In this document: piece after piece, positions 34,083-43,501 of the stretch
Position numbering within the stretch: the stretch's first letter is position 1
Layout: each line of letters starts with the position of its first letter
Assembly: GCA_002341185.1 (NCBI GenBank)
Contig: DDNP01000031.1
Span: 1-57,793 of the forward strand
DNA: 57,793 bases
Source of the DNA: Candidatus Neomicrothrix sp. UBA2517
GTDB taxonomy: Bacteria; Actinomycetota; Acidimicrobiia; Acidimicrobiales; UBA8592
Direction: 5' to 3'
The notes under the pieces: generated by a model
The model's database searches: none
Seen by the model: only the letters and a program-made list of their open reading frames with translations
What the model was told of the DNA's origin: nothing
Program-made: the position numbers and the translations under genes

Positions 34083-34916
34083 ATGAGAAGTGAGTTAGAG
34101 AATTTAGGGGTTCTAGTCACCGGAGGGGGGACTGGGATCGGCAAAGCCTGCGCAACTGAAATGTTCTCTCGAGGAGCTCGAGTAACAATTTGTGGACGAA
34201 CTGAGGAGAAATTGAAACAATCGGCTGAGGAAATAGCCAGTAGTCATCAGAGCGAAGGCGATATTCAGTATGTTATTTGTGATGTAACTGATGAAGATCA
34301 AGTCTACGAAACAATCCATAATGCTAATGAATTTGGAAAAGGATTAGACGGAGTTGTTGCTAATGCTGGAGGAGGGGGAGCGATAGTTCCGTATCATATG
34401 CAGACCGCTGAAGAGTTCTCCCGAGTTCTAAACTTGAACATTCTTGGCACAATGCTCTGCATAAAACATTCTGTTCCATTACTCAGAGAATCTACTAGAG
34501 CTTCCTTCGTAGGTATGTCATCAATCGCAAGTCATATAACCCACCTATGGTTTGGAGCATATCCTGCAGCGAAGGCTGGTATCGAAGCAATTATCCGTAA
34601 CGCTGCTGACGAATATGGCCCAGCAAATATTCGATTTAATGCAGTACGTCCTGGCTTCATCGAGACTGAAATTATGGAAGGCATTCCACGAGACAGCGAT
34701 ATCTATAAAAGTTATATCGATAATACACCACTCGGAGATGTCGGGAGTCCCCAAGATGTGGCCTCTCTTGTGCGATTTCTATTGACCTCTGAATCAAGAT
34801 GGATAACTGGGCAGTGTATCAACGTTGATGGGGGCCATTCGCTCAGAAGGGGTCCTCAATTCACACAATTTCTTGGTGGATTTTCTGATGAACAGCTTCG
34901 CGGAAAGCTTCCATAA
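34083..34916 (+). CDS. SDR-family oxidoreductase
   Basis: 277 aa, ATG. TGGGTGIG near residue 14, a Asn-Ala-Gly (VANAGGGG), a Ser in GMSSIAS and YPAAKAG, then DGGHSLRRGP near the end. Classical SDR; the sequence resembles the DHRS4/FabG-like group found in mycobacterial lipid clusters. The LLM gene follows 31 nt later (coupled), and the membrane protein precedes it by 30 nt. Substrate unknown. Confidence 0.87.
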   Translation: MRSELENLGVLVTGGGTGIGKACATEMFSRGARVTICGRTEEKLKQSAEEIASSHQSEGDIQYVICDVTDEDQVYETIHNANEFGKGLDGVVANAGGGGAIVPYHMQTAEEFSRVLNLNILGTMLCIKHSVPLLRESTRASFVGMSSIASHITHLWFGAYPAAKAGIEAIIRNAADEYGPANIRFNAVRPGFIETEIMEGIPRDSDIYKSYIDNTPLGDVGSPQDVASLVRFLLTSESRWITGQCINVDGGHSLRRGPQFTQFLGGFSDEQLRGKLP

Positions 34917-34947
34917 CGTGGGGAATACTCCGCTGGAGAAAGGGTCT

Positions 34948-35871
34948 GTGTCACTTCGCCTATACGCTTCTGAGGGAATATCTATTGAGCAAGTAAATCA
35001 AATGAGGTCAGAAGCCAGACTTGCTGAGGGCGTAGGCTATGACGGAGTTATGGTAAGCGAACACCATGCGGGTTTCTCTGGTTATTTACCGAATCCACTT
35101 CAACTAAGTTCATTTCTTCTCCCAGCTACGTCAAATCTATGGGTTTCACCTTGCCCGCTCTTACTTCCGACAAAGCCAAAAGCTATGGTGGCAGAAGAGA
35201 TAGCTTGGTTATCAAGCGCCTATCCAAATCGTGTAGGTGTGGGGTTCGCTGCCGGTGCACTTCCAGTCGACTTCGAACTTGCTGAAATCCCCTTTGACGA
35301 AAAGAATCAGCGGTTCAAGAGCAACCTTCCCTGGATTGTAGATGCCTTAAGAGGGGTGACGGAGGGCCCCATTGGTAATGATTTGGCCATAAGGCAATGC
35401 AAGCATCAGCCAATTCCAATGGTAGTCGCAGCGCAAAGCAAAGAAGCTTGTAAGAGGGCAGCGAAGCTGAACTTGGGAATACTTTTTGATTCTCTGCAAT
35501 CACCGGAGGTATCCATGAAGCTAGCTTCTGCTTATCGTGAAGCAGGAGGCGAAGGGCCAGTTATTCTTATTCGTCGCGTTTGGATTGGCAGCCCACCAAT
35601 AGCAAAAATTCATGCTCAGATGGAGCACTATCATAGCTATGCTAGCGATCGTGCCAAAGGGAACTGGACACAGGGTGATGGAACTGTAGTGGCAAACAAT
35701 GGAGAGGAAGCGGCTGAGCAATTACTCAAAATATTAGATGACTCCGGATGTGATACAATTAATATTCGAGTGCATGTAGCTGGGCTAGATCCAGGGGAAA
35801 TCAGTGAACAAATAAAAGCTCATGAAGATAGTCTTGTACCATCGGTGAAGTCGGGTCTCAGGGTCGGTTAG
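34948..35871 (+). CDS. LLM-class flavin/F420-dependent oxidoreductase
   Basis: About 307 aa from GTG at 34948, chosen because GGAGAAAGGG lies just upstream (34935-34944) and the protein then starts in the first barrel strand (SLRLYASEG). The open frame extends back into the SDR gene. YDGVMVSEHH, the loop RVGVGFAAGALP and VVAAQSKEA fit the luciferase-like family; the EHH motif recalls alkanal monooxygenase-like members. It ends 14 nt inside the convergent P450 gene. Cofactor and substrate unknown; the neighbouring P450 suggests a shared substrate. Confidence 0.8.
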   Translation: MSLRLYASEGISIEQVNQMRSEARLAEGVGYDGVMVSEHHAGFSGYLPNPLQLSSFLLPATSNLWVSPCPLLLPTKPKAMVAEEIAWLSSAYPNRVGVGFAAGALPVDFELAEIPFDEKNQRFKSNLPWIVDALRGVTEGPIGNDLAIRQCKHQPIPMVVAAQSKEACKRAAKLNLGILFDSLQSPEVSMKLASAYREAGGEGPVILIRRVWIGSPPIAKIHAQMEHYHSYASDRAKGNWTQGDGTVVANNGEEAAEQLLKILDDSGCDTINIRVHVAGLDPGEISEQIKAHEDSLVPSVKSGLRVG

Positions 35872-37060
35872 TTTCGGGAATTAAATGCATGGGGCAAGAC
35901 GCTAACCCATAGACAAATGCATTGGGCATTTCTACTGGTTCGCCAGCAAGGTAGAAGCTTTCCACTCGATCAATTAGTTGCTCATAGAAGAGCTTAATTT
36001 CAAGTCTGGCTAGGGATGCCCCTAAACAAAAGTGAGTGCCGAACCCAAATGCAATATGGTGATTAGGTTGCCTTGTAACATCAAGCTCTTCGGGTTTCGC
36101 AAACTTTTCCAAATCTCTATTAGCTGATGAATACATAAGAACAACCTGTTGCCCTTTTCGAATTATTTTGCCATTTATTGAATAGTCCTCCGTAGCGACA
36201 CGACACATATTATGGATAGGTGTTACGTATCGAATAAATTCCTCAATCGCAATCTCAATATCAGCACCGTTCTTGAGAAGTTCCCATTGGTCGGGTGACT
36301 GGGATAGGTAAAGCATGGATCGTGCAATTACCGTTCGAGTAGTTTCAGCACCGCCATCAAGTAATAGAAGGCAATCACTTATTATCTGGTCCAGGCCAAA
36401 ATCCGAACCATCCTTTAACCCATGTGATTCAGCCTCAATCCATGCGGACATTATGTCATCAGAGGGATTCAATCTTTTCTCAGAATAAAGCTTCATACAT
36501 GCTTCTACGAATTCGAAAACTGCTGTTGTGCCTTCTTCATTTTGATACCGAGGTCCGCCTCCCAAAGCAATTGTTTCTTCTGACCATCGATGGAGCGAGG
36601 GCCATAGTTCTTCAGGGAAACCTAGCAAATGTCCGATCATCATAGCCGGTAGTGGAGCAGCAAGATCTCCTACAATGTCTGTTGGCTTTTGATTGGATAG
36701 TGCAGAGTCGAGAAGACGTTGAACAGCACCGGTAATATGCGGAGTCCAAGAATTCACTGAACGGGGAGTGAACCTTCTAGAGACCAATAGTCTACGGACA
36801 TTATGTTGGGGATCATCTAGCCCTATAATTGACGAATCAGCCGGAAGGTTGGGGCGGTACCCTCCTTTTTGTTTATCTGAATTTATGAAAACTGTTTTGT
36901 TTTTTTCAATTTCAACAATGTCGTCATACCGAGAAATACCCCATATCTCATTAATGGCATCCCAATAGATTGGGTCTTCTTCCCTCATCCATTGATAAGT
37001 TGCATAAGGGTTATTGGTATAGAAATCACCATCTAGAAGATCAATCGATCTGTTAGCCAC
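35858..37060 (-). CDS. cyp142: Cytochrome P450, CYP142-like
   Basis: 400 aa, GTG. I-helix GGAET (236-240), E274xxR277, and the heme loop FGFGTHFCLG with ligand C345. The start (DLLDGDFYTNN..AYQWMR-like), LDDPQHNVRR, DLAAPLPAMMIG, PIHNMCRV and QPNHHIAFGFGTHFCLG follow mycobacterial CYP142 closely as remembered. CYP142 oxidises the terminal side-chain carbon of cholesterol/cholestenone to the 26-acid with 25R configuration, which needs an alpha-methylacyl-CoA racemase afterwards; that racemase is encoded at 18032. No ferredoxin or reductase gene is adjacent. It is convergent with the LLM gene, overlapping 14 nt. Confidence 0.8.
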   Translation of the reverse strand: MANRSIDLLDGDFYTNNPYATYQWMREEDPIYWDAINEIWGISRYDDIVEIEKNKTVFINSDKQKGGYRPNLPADSSIIGLDDPQHNVRRLLVSRRFTPRSVNSWTPHITGAVQRLLDSALSNQKPTDIVGDLAAPLPAMMIGHLLGFPEELWPSLHRWSEETIALGGGPRYQNEEGTTAVFEFVEACMKLYSEKRLNPSDDIMSAWIEAESHGLKDGSDFGLDQIISDCLLLLDGGAETTRTVIARSMLYLSQSPDQWELLKNGADIEIAIEEFIRYVTPIHNMCRVATEDYSINGKIIRKGQQVVLMYSSANRDLEKFAKPEELDVTRQPNHHIAFGFGTHFCLGASLARLEIKLFYEQLIDRVESFYLAGEPVEMPNAFVYGLASCPMHLIPETNRP

Positions 37061-37158
37061 AAAAATACAGTATCGCGTATCTATATTGAGCGCCTTATTA
37101 GTATCGAAAACTCACATATGAAACTGCCAATTATGGTTAGAGGCGGTAGCGTTATATT

Positions 37159-38670
37159 ATGGATACTGATATGGATCTAGAACGTTTCGGCTTACTTCAA
37201 GCTGTCGTAGATGATGAGAATTATAAAAGGTCAATAAATCGATTCCAAGAAGAAAATATTCTGCTCCCGACCTTTGCGGAATTAGCTGACCCTACCCAAA
37301 TCCCTTCTTACGTCCATGAAGCTCTTAGAGAGATAGACCCAAATGAGGCGCATCCGCTAAACCTATTTAGGGTCCACTGGTACAACGAATATGGAACGGG
37401 CAAAAATGTTGCTGTTCCTCAACATATAGTTCTTCCATCTGAGTTAACTGGAGTTGAGGCAAAAATTGTCTTAGCGTTTGGCAACCGTTTCCCAATGATT
37501 ACAGCTCATAAAGTGCTGGCGGCTTACTCGTGCTTTGTTCCACGTGTAATAAGTGGTCAATTTGATCCAACTAAGCATCGAGCCATCTGGCCATCTACAG
37601 GTAACTACGCACGGGGAGGGATAGCGATCTCAACTCTCATGCGCAGTCGAGGAGTGGCAGTCCTTCCAGAGAACATGAGTCAAGAACGATTTGACTGGTT
37701 AGACCAATGGGTACTTGATCCGAGCGATATCATTCGAACACCTGGATCGGAAAGCAATGTCAAAGAAATCTACGATGCCTGTAACGAGCTTGAAAAAGAT
37801 AATACGAACTTTATCTTCAATCAATTCTCTGAGTATGCAAACCATATTGGTCATTATGCTGTGACAGGTAAGGCATTGGGTCATATATTTGAAACTCTTA
37901 AGTCAAATGAACCAGAACTTCGTCTTGCAGCTTTCACATCTGCGTCTGGATCTGCTGGAACTCTTGCTGCTGGCGATCGACTCAAAGATGATTACGGCTC
38001 GAAAATTATCGCAGTTGAGGCACTTGAGTGTCCAACTATGCTCTACAACGGGTACGGAGAGCACAATATACAAGGGATAGGCGATAAGCACATCCCCTTA
38101 ATCCATAATGTTATGAACACAGATATCGTCGCTGGAATATCGGATGCAGCTACAGACGGATTAAACCTTGTATTTACAACTGATAGTGGAAAAGATTACC
38201 TCAAAAGTGAATATCAACTTCCAGACGAAATCGTGGAGAATCTCCGACACTTTGGTTTCTCATCTATTTGCAATATGTTGGCTTCTATCAAAGCTGCTAA
38301 GGAATTAAATCTAGGTCCTAACGATGTCATCATGACCGTTGCAACTGATGGATCAGAACTTTATGAAAGCGAAAAACATCATCTATTAAATGAAACGTAT
38401 CCGGATGGATTCACTTCTAAACATGCACATGAAATTTTTGAAACCCATCTCAAAAACGCTGATTCTGAGCATCTAGAAATACTCAACGAAGTAGGGCGAA
38501 ACAGAATCTTTAATCTTGGCTACTACACATGGGTCGAACAGCAAGGTATCAGTGTTGAGGATTTTGATGCTCGACGCTCGCAAGAATTCTGGAATGAATT
38601 GCATAAACTGTCACCCAAATGGGACGAAATGATTAACGCGTTCAACGCTGAGACAGGCGTGACGGTCTGA
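37159..38670 (+). CDS. PLP-dependent fold-type II enzyme (cysteine synthase superfamily)
   Basis: 503 aa, ATG. PALP-fold features: K118 in ITAHKVLAAY as the probable PLP lysine, STGNYARGGIA near 146-157 as the substrate/Asn loop, and SASGSAGTLAAG near 266-277 as the phosphate-binding turn. At about 500 aa it is longer than cysteine synthase (about 310). A beta-replacement or beta-elimination reaction on an amino acid is expected, but the substrate is unknown. It is followed after 1 nt by a second fold-II enzyme, so the two may form a complex or consecutive steps. Confidence 0.82.
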   Translation: MDTDMDLERFGLLQAVVDDENYKRSINRFQEENILLPTFAELADPTQIPSYVHEALREIDPNEAHPLNLFRVHWYNEYGTGKNVAVPQHIVLPSELTGVEAKIVLAFGNRFPMITAHKVLAAYSCFVPRVISGQFDPTKHRAIWPSTGNYARGGIAISTLMRSRGVAVLPENMSQERFDWLDQWVLDPSDIIRTPGSESNVKEIYDACNELEKDNTNFIFNQFSEYANHIGHYAVTGKALGHIFETLKSNEPELRLAAFTSASGSAGTLAAGDRLKDDYGSKIIAVEALECPTMLYNGYGEHNIQGIGDKHIPLIHNVMNTDIVAGISDAATDGLNLVFTTDSGKDYLKSEYQLPDEIVENLRHFGFSSICNMLASIKAAKELNLGPNDVIMTVATDGSELYESEKHHLLNETYPDGFTSKHAHEIFETHLKNADSEHLEILNEVGRNRIFNLGYYTWVEQQGISVEDFDARRSQEFWNELHKLSPKWDEMINAFNAETGVTV

Positions 38671-38671
38671 C

Positions 38672-39880
38672 GTGGATGCAGATCCTAAAGGAACTACTTC
38701 TTGGATAACAACTCCAGATAAGGCAGAATGGCCACAGAAAAGTGATCAAGAGCCAAACCCTTACATTAGGTGGCGGAAAATGTTGTGGTCATGGCATAAG
38801 GCTATTGAACAAGGTTGGGATGATGAAGAATTTATATCTCTGGTTGAGGAAATAGATAAAGCTATTCAAAATACCATCGGCCACGGCTTCAGGGTAACTC
38901 CAAGCGGAATCTGGGAAAATGCCTCTGATTCACTTCCTAATTTTATGCTTTGGAAAGACGAAACGCAGAACGTAGGAGGATCACATAAAGCTCGCCATCT
39001 GATGGGTTTATTACTACATCTTGCCATTGATGCGATATCAGACGATACCCGACTTGCGATATCATCATGTGGCAATGCGGCAATAGGAGCAGCAACCGTA
39101 GCAAGAGCTGTTCGAAGACCTATTGATGTTTTCATTCCCACATGGGCAAACTCATTAATCGTTAAAGAACTAGAGCAGCTCGGAGCGCATATCCATGTAT
39201 GTGAGAGAAGTAAAGGTCAGCTTGGTGATCCGTGTATGGTTGCATTTCACGAAGCTGTCAGAAAAGGGGCTTTACCCTTTGGTGTTCAAGCAACAGAGAA
39301 CTCAATGACATTAGATGGTGGACGAACAATAGGTTGGGAATTGGCAGAGGCACTCGAAGAATGCCAGGTCGAAGATCTATTCATCCAAGTAGGAGGGGGC
39401 GCCTTGCTGACGAGTTGCGCAATAGGGTTATTTGAGGCTGCAAAATTTAAGAGGCTTTCAAAAGTGCCAAAAATCTGGGCTGTCCAAGGTGAAGGTTGTG
39501 CTCCTTTTGATAAAGCTTGGCAGGAAATACCCAAAACAAAGCCCATCAAAGAAATACTAGATTACTGTCATGAGCATAAATCGCATTTGATGAAACCATG
39601 GGATGAACCAAGAGGTTTAGCTACAGGAATTTTAGATGATATAACTTACGATTGGATCGGCGTTGTCCAGTCACTGCTAACTAGTAGTGGTAGCAGTGTT
39701 GTTGCGACTGAAGATCAAATAAAACAAGCTAGTGAAATGGTTCCGAGCTTAGGAATTGAAACTGAACCCACTGGGGCAGCTTCTGTTGCGGGAGTATTAT
39801 CAGCATTTGAAGCAGGTCAACTAACTAGAGAAAATAAAACAGCGGTTCTCTTAACCGGGAAAAATCGTAATGCTAATTGA
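38672..39880 (+). CDS. PLP-dependent fold-type II enzyme (threonine synthase/dehydratase-like)
   Basis: 402 aa, GTG one base after the previous stop. K106 in GGSHKARH is the Schiff-base lysine; SSCGNAAIGAA near 132-142 is the substrate loop, and QVGGGALLTS the glycine-rich phosphate loop. The N-terminal 90 residues (WITTPDKAEWPQ...) and a late segment TEPTGAASVAG resemble threonine synthase-like and diaminopropionate ammonia-lyase-like enzymes. It ends 8 nt inside the convergent lipoprotein gene. Function of the pair is unknown. Confidence 0.82.
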   Translation: MDADPKGTTSWITTPDKAEWPQKSDQEPNPYIRWRKMLWSWHKAIEQGWDDEEFISLVEEIDKAIQNTIGHGFRVTPSGIWENASDSLPNFMLWKDETQNVGGSHKARHLMGLLLHLAIDAISDDTRLAISSCGNAAIGAATVARAVRRPIDVFIPTWANSLIVKELEQLGAHIHVCERSKGQLGDPCMVAFHEAVRKGALPFGVQATENSMTLDGGRTIGWELAEALEECQVEDLFIQVGGGALLTSCAIGLFEAAKFKRLSKVPKIWAVQGEGCAPFDKAWQEIPKTKPIKEILDYCHEHKSHLMKPWDEPRGLATGILDDITYDWIGVVQSLLTSSGSSVVATEDQIKQASEMVPSLGIETEPTGAASVAGVLSAFEAGQLTRENKTAVLLTGKNRNAN

Positions 39881-41054
39881 TGTTTTGATCAACTAGAACG
39901 TTATCTCTTCGCGCTAGCGTCATCCAAGTTTGACCAGGCGGCACAAGCATTGGAGACCCATCATCAAGCGTCAACGTAAACCATTCACGTTCGCTGGACC
40001 TTGACCAATTGCCCTTCTGCATTTTCCCACCATGGAAAACCCATGCAGTTCCTGAGCCAACGGTCTCTGCGACGGGAACATTTGAACCATATTCGCAGCC
40101 ATAGCACGTTAGAAAATATAAAGTTTCGAGCATCACGAGAGTTTCCGCTGAAATCCTGTGCGCATAATTATCAGGATCTAAATAGTAGTGAGGTTGACCG
40201 ATAGTGCTCTTCTCATATTGTAATTCTTCAGGATTCCAGTACCAAGAAGTTGTGTAATCAAACCAATATTTCAAAAGTATTTCTTCAGCAGAGTCAGCAT
40301 TTTCGGGCATATCACCAAATTCCCAAAGTGAGTCAATCGGAGATGTGTAATCACCGCGATTATCAAGATCACGTAAACTATTCGTATCACCATAGAGATT
40401 CCAAGGTCTTAACCTAGCTGCTATCCGAAATGAACCAGGGGGCTCAATAAACCACCGTGCAGTTGAAGCATTCCCGATAGCTTGAATCCAATCTTGCCCA
40501 CCCGAATTAACAAATGTTGAAGCCCATGAATTTTGAAGCGCAAAGTCGGTTGGCCTCATAGAGCGGATCGGTCCAACAAAGTTAGTGTCAGAAGCTTGAA
40601 AAACGGCCAAATATCTGGTTATTCCCTCAACCCAGACTTCAATCATCATATCTGCTAATTCAATTCCAGATTGAGGACGAGCTTCCTCGTGATTGTCAAT
40701 TTTAACTACCAAGATTCGTCTTGACAGGCTCTCATCACTAACGGCCGTGCCATTAAAAGGAGAACGGGTAATACCATCTAGTTCCCCTTGCTCGAAAATT
40801 GTTGGTGTTGGTGTTGGAATAGGCGTTGGTGTTGGAATAGGTGTCGGCGATGGCGTTGGAATGGGTGCCGGGGTAATCACAGTCGGGGACACATCTGGTT
40901 TCTCAGTTGTCTCTGGAATAGCTTCATCTGAAACGAGTCTTGGTTGGCTAGAACCACCGCATGCCGTGACTATCATAAACAAAGCAAAGACCAATACGGC
41001 TAGGGCGTTTTTAAGTAGGGGCGATTTTCTATTCTTAAATAGGTTGTTGTGCAC
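39873..41054 (-). CDS. DUF3048 (YerB-like) lipoprotein with Pro/Thr linker
   Basis: 393 aa, GTG. The signal peptide ends LFMIVTAC with C32 lipidated; a roughly 35-residue Pro-Thr-Ile linker (PTPSPTPIPTP pattern, about 60-90) follows, then the DUF3048 domain, recognised by SRRILVVKIDNHEEARPQSGIELADM and FVGPIRSMRPTD. The family is found on the surface of Gram-positive-type bacteria and is thought to bind or act at the cell wall, without a known reaction. The linker probably spans peptidoglycan. The next gene upstream on the same strand is a VanX-like dipeptidase, consistent with an envelope role. Confidence 0.88.
   Translation of the reverse strand: MHNNLFKNRKSPLLKNALAVLVFALFMIVTACGGSSQPRLVSDEAIPETTEKPDVSPTVITPAPIPTPSPTPIPTPTPIPTPTPTIFEQGELDGITRSPFNGTAVSDESLSRRILVVKIDNHEEARPQSGIELADMMIEVWVEGITRYLAVFQASDTNFVGPIRSMRPTDFALQNSWASTFVNSGGQDWIQAIGNASTARWFIEPPGSFRIAARLRPWNLYGDTNSLRDLDNRGDYTSPIDSLWEFGDMPENADSAEEILLKYWFDYTTSWYWNPEELQYEKSTIGQPHYYLDPDNYAHRISAETLVMLETLYFLTCYGCEYGSNVPVAETVGSGTAWVFHGGKMQKGNWSRSSEREWFTLTLDDGSPMLVPPGQTWMTLARRDNVLVDQNIN
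40801..40875 (-). repeat. Low-complexity Pro/Thr repeat coding DNA
   Basis: Short reiterated units (GGTGTTGGAATAGGC-like on the plus strand) encode the PTPI/PTPTP linker of the DUF3048 lipoprotein on the minus strand. It is a coding microrepeat, not a CRISPR or regulatory array, and is likely prone to length variation. Confidence 0.8.
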
Positions 41055-41102
41055 AGATGGATAGTAGAGGAGAAAAGCTTGTTTTGGATGGCATTAACGT
41101 GA

Positions 41103-41822
41103 TTAACTATCGCTGATGGAAGCTGGACCAAAGATTGGGTCCTTACCAAGTAGCGCCCCCCATCGGCGGGTACCGTACTCAAAGTGCCACCATTCGCAAT
41201 TTAAAACCACAAATCCAACTTCGGTCATTGACCAATAAAGCCATCTACGCAAATCTCGGCCAATACTAGCGTCTGCCTCCAACGCATCCGCTGCTGCTAG
41301 ATCAGTGAAATCATCAAATCCCGTCCCCAGCCCAAGTGGTATGCCGTGCAGAGTGAAACTACAATCAACTGTTCCACCTGTTAAATGGGGAGGGCAGAAT
41401 TTTGCTTCTTTGTTAGCGGGTGATACGAAACCTTCCGGCAAAATCGGGTCTTGGTAAGCAGCATCGAATAGTTCTGCTTGAAGACCTAGTGGTCTCCAGG
41501 CATCAAACACGCATAAACCCCAGGGTTCCGGTAACGAATCAGCTACTTTGTATAAGCGCTCGTTTGTTTCTGGACGAAGCCAAGCCCCTTCTTGAGCATT
41601 ACTCCAACCTGCATCCAGGTAGCTGGCGATAGTTTTAATTCTGGGATGATCTACCGTAACTAATCTTCCTGAAGTAGCAGGAGCATCGGGAAGGGTAGAG
41701 GGCTCTATCAGGGTTGGCAGTGGTTCTGTCTTCGGGGGAGAAATTCCAAACCTCAGGCATGTCTCCTCAGCAGATTCAGTAAGCATTGGATCATTGAAAC
41801 TGGGCATGAAATGAACGTACAT
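41103..41822 (-). CDS. D-alanyl-D-alanine dipeptidase (VanX/M15D-like)
   Basis: About 239 aa from ATG at 41822 (alternatives: TTG at 41825, ATG at 41807). The zinc site is HLTGGTVDCSF (His and Asp, about residues 147-155) and the later NCEWWHFEYG (Glu base and third His), as in VanX-type M15D peptidases. It would cleave D-Ala-D-Ala or related cell-wall dipeptides. No signal peptide is apparent, so it acts in the cytoplasm unless an unusual export applies. It lies 48 nt upstream of the DUF3048 lipoprotein gene. Confidence 0.85.
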   Translation of the reverse strand: MYVHFMPSFNDPMLTESAEETCLRFGISPPKTEPLPTLIEPSTLPDAPATSGRLVTVDHPRIKTIASYLDAGWSNAQEGAWLRPETNERLYKVADSLPEPWGLCVFDAWRPLGLQAELFDAAYQDPILPEGFVSPANKEAKFCPPHLTGGTVDCSFTLHGIPLGLGTGFDDFTDLAAADALEADASIGRDLRRWLYWSMTEVGFVVLNCEWWHFEYGTRRWGALLGKDPIFGPASISDS

Positions 41823-41926
41823 CAAATAAGAAGAAACTACAGGTCAAAATTCAAAGATTCACTTAAACCTGAACTGATATGAAGTGTAGGATGTCAATAG
41901 GTACTGGTTTAAGGTGTTTTTTATAA

Positions 41927-43501
41927 ATGTATGATGCAGATGCGATTGTTGTTGGAGGGGGCCATAACGGACTTATCTGCGCAGCATACTTAGCCCAGGC
42001 TGGCGTAAGTACAGTACTGATTGAAGCACGAGATTCAGTTGGCGGGTGTGCTTCTACAGTGTCCGACTTAGGCGCAAGATTTAATATTTGTGCCTGCGAC
42101 CATAGTTTGATTAGGGCTATGCCATTAATCAACGAATTAGATCTAAGCTCTCACGGGTTAGAGTACTTAGAGCCTGAAGCTACGTATGTGAATACTTTTC
42201 ACGATAATCTTGGCTCTTGGGTATTTTATAATAACCCTGACCAAACACTCGAGGGCCTCGCAATCACACACCCAACTGAGGTCAAAAACTATAAACGCTA
42301 TTTAGAAGATGCCATGCCAGTAGCAAAGCTAGCTATTGAAATAGCTCAGAGTGGTGCCTCAGTGCTCGATTTCGTGCAAGTTGCGAGAAGGCAGAGAATG
42401 GAAGGCGTAACAAAGTTACTACGTTGGAGTAAAGCAAGCGCTATGGATGTCTTTGGGAATTACTTTGATGACTGGAGGCTCTACATGCCTGGAATTAGCA
42501 CTGGCCCAACTGTTTGGGGTGCCCCTGCTGAAGCTCCAGGAACTGGTCTGGCTGCGACTGTCTATGCAACCCGGCATCTCATAGCAAGCGGAAGACCCAG
42601 AAGAGGAAGTGGCTCACTGCCTGATGCGATACTTAATAGCTATCTTAAGTCTGGGGGAAAAGTCCGCCTTAACAGTGTTGTTGAAAAACTTATTATCCAA
42701 CAAAGCCAAGTTCAGGCGGTTCAACTCCAAGACGGAAGTATTTTGGAGGCTCCAACTATCATTGCTGCTTGCGACCCCCATAACGTTCTCGTCAATTGGA
42801 TTGATGAAGCGCCCATAAAAGCCAAAGCACTAATATCACGCTGGCGAAAAGAACCTGCCCCTGAAGGGTATGAGTCAAAACTTGATGGGATAATCAAAGA
42901 TTTACCAACCTATAAATTCATGTCTGAGTTCTCAGGGAGTTTTGACCATACAGATTTATCACAGTCAACAGTGATTGTTTCTCCATCACCTGAGAAGCTC
43001 AAAGAGGCGCACGTGCTCAAAAACCAAGGAGATATATCAGATCAGCCAACTATGTTAGCTAGCTTCCCCTCAGCTTTAGATCCGGAAATGAGGGCAGATA
43101 ACGGTTTTCATACTTTTGGGCTAGAGGTCTTATTCACTCCATATTCAATCAGAGGTGGTTGGACCCAATCAAAGCAGCCAGAAACCTGGCTAAAGATCTG
43201 GGGTGAACTTATGGAAGGAGATATTCGCTCTGAAATTACCAAATGGCGTTCAATGACTCCAGATGTATACGAGAGAGATTTTTATATGCCAAAAGGTCAC
43301 AGCCCTGGATACGCAGCTTCTCCATTATCGACACTTATTGGTAAGAGTCCGGAGATAAGTAGATATAAGACACCTATAAATGGCTTGTTTTTAACAGGCG
43401 CAGGTACATTCCCAGGCGCTGGAGTGTTCGGTGCGCCTGGAACGAACACAGCAAAAACAGTACTTAAATCACTCAATAGAACTAGCGATGCCACAACTTA
43501 G
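41927..43501 (+). CDS. FAD-dependent phytoene-desaturase-like oxidoreductase (COG1233)
   Basis: 524 aa, ATG. Residues 8-40 form the dinucleotide fold VVGGGHNGLICAAYLAQAG...LIEARDSVGGCAST, and a C-terminal LFLTGAGTFPGAGVFGAPG closes the FAD site, the typical CrtI/NOXA-like layout. Such enzymes desaturate or isomerise carotenoids, retinoids or other hydrophobic substrates. No carotenoid genes are adjacent. The next gene, an LLM enzyme, starts 14 nt inside its end, so the pair is coupled. Substrate unknown. Confidence 0.87.
   Translation: MYDADAIVVGGGHNGLICAAYLAQAGVSTVLIEARDSVGGCASTVSDLGARFNICACDHSLIRAMPLINELDLSSHGLEYLEPEATYVNTFHDNLGSWVFYNNPDQTLEGLAITHPTEVKNYKRYLEDAMPVAKLAIEIAQSGASVLDFVQVARRQRMEGVTKLLRWSKASAMDVFGNYFDDWRLYMPGISTGPTVWGAPAEAPGTGLAATVYATRHLIASGRPRRGSGSLPDAILNSYLKSGGKVRLNSVVEKLIIQQSQVQAVQLQDGSILEAPTIIAACDPHNVLVNWIDEAPIKAKALISRWRKEPAPEGYESKLDGIIKDLPTYKFMSEFSGSFDHTDLSQSTVIVSPSPEKLKEAHVLKNQGDISDQPTMLASFPSALDPEMRADNGFHTFGLEVLFTPYSIRGGWTQSKQPETWLKIWGELMEGDIRSEITKWRSMTPDVYERDFYMPKGHSPGYAASPLSTLIGKSPEISRYKTPINGLFLTGAGTFPGAGVFGAPGTNTAKTVLKSLNRTSDATT

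Noticed and set aside
40801..40875. Short tandem repeats resembling a CRISPR or regulatory array
   Set aside because: They encode a Pro/Thr linker in frame within the DUF3048 lipoprotein and have no spacers.
41862..41913. CTTAAACC...GGTTTAAG inverted repeat with a 36-bp spacer between the VanX-like and CrtI-like genes
   Set aside because: Spacing is large and the sequence AT-rich; chance occurrence is likely and no T-tract follows.
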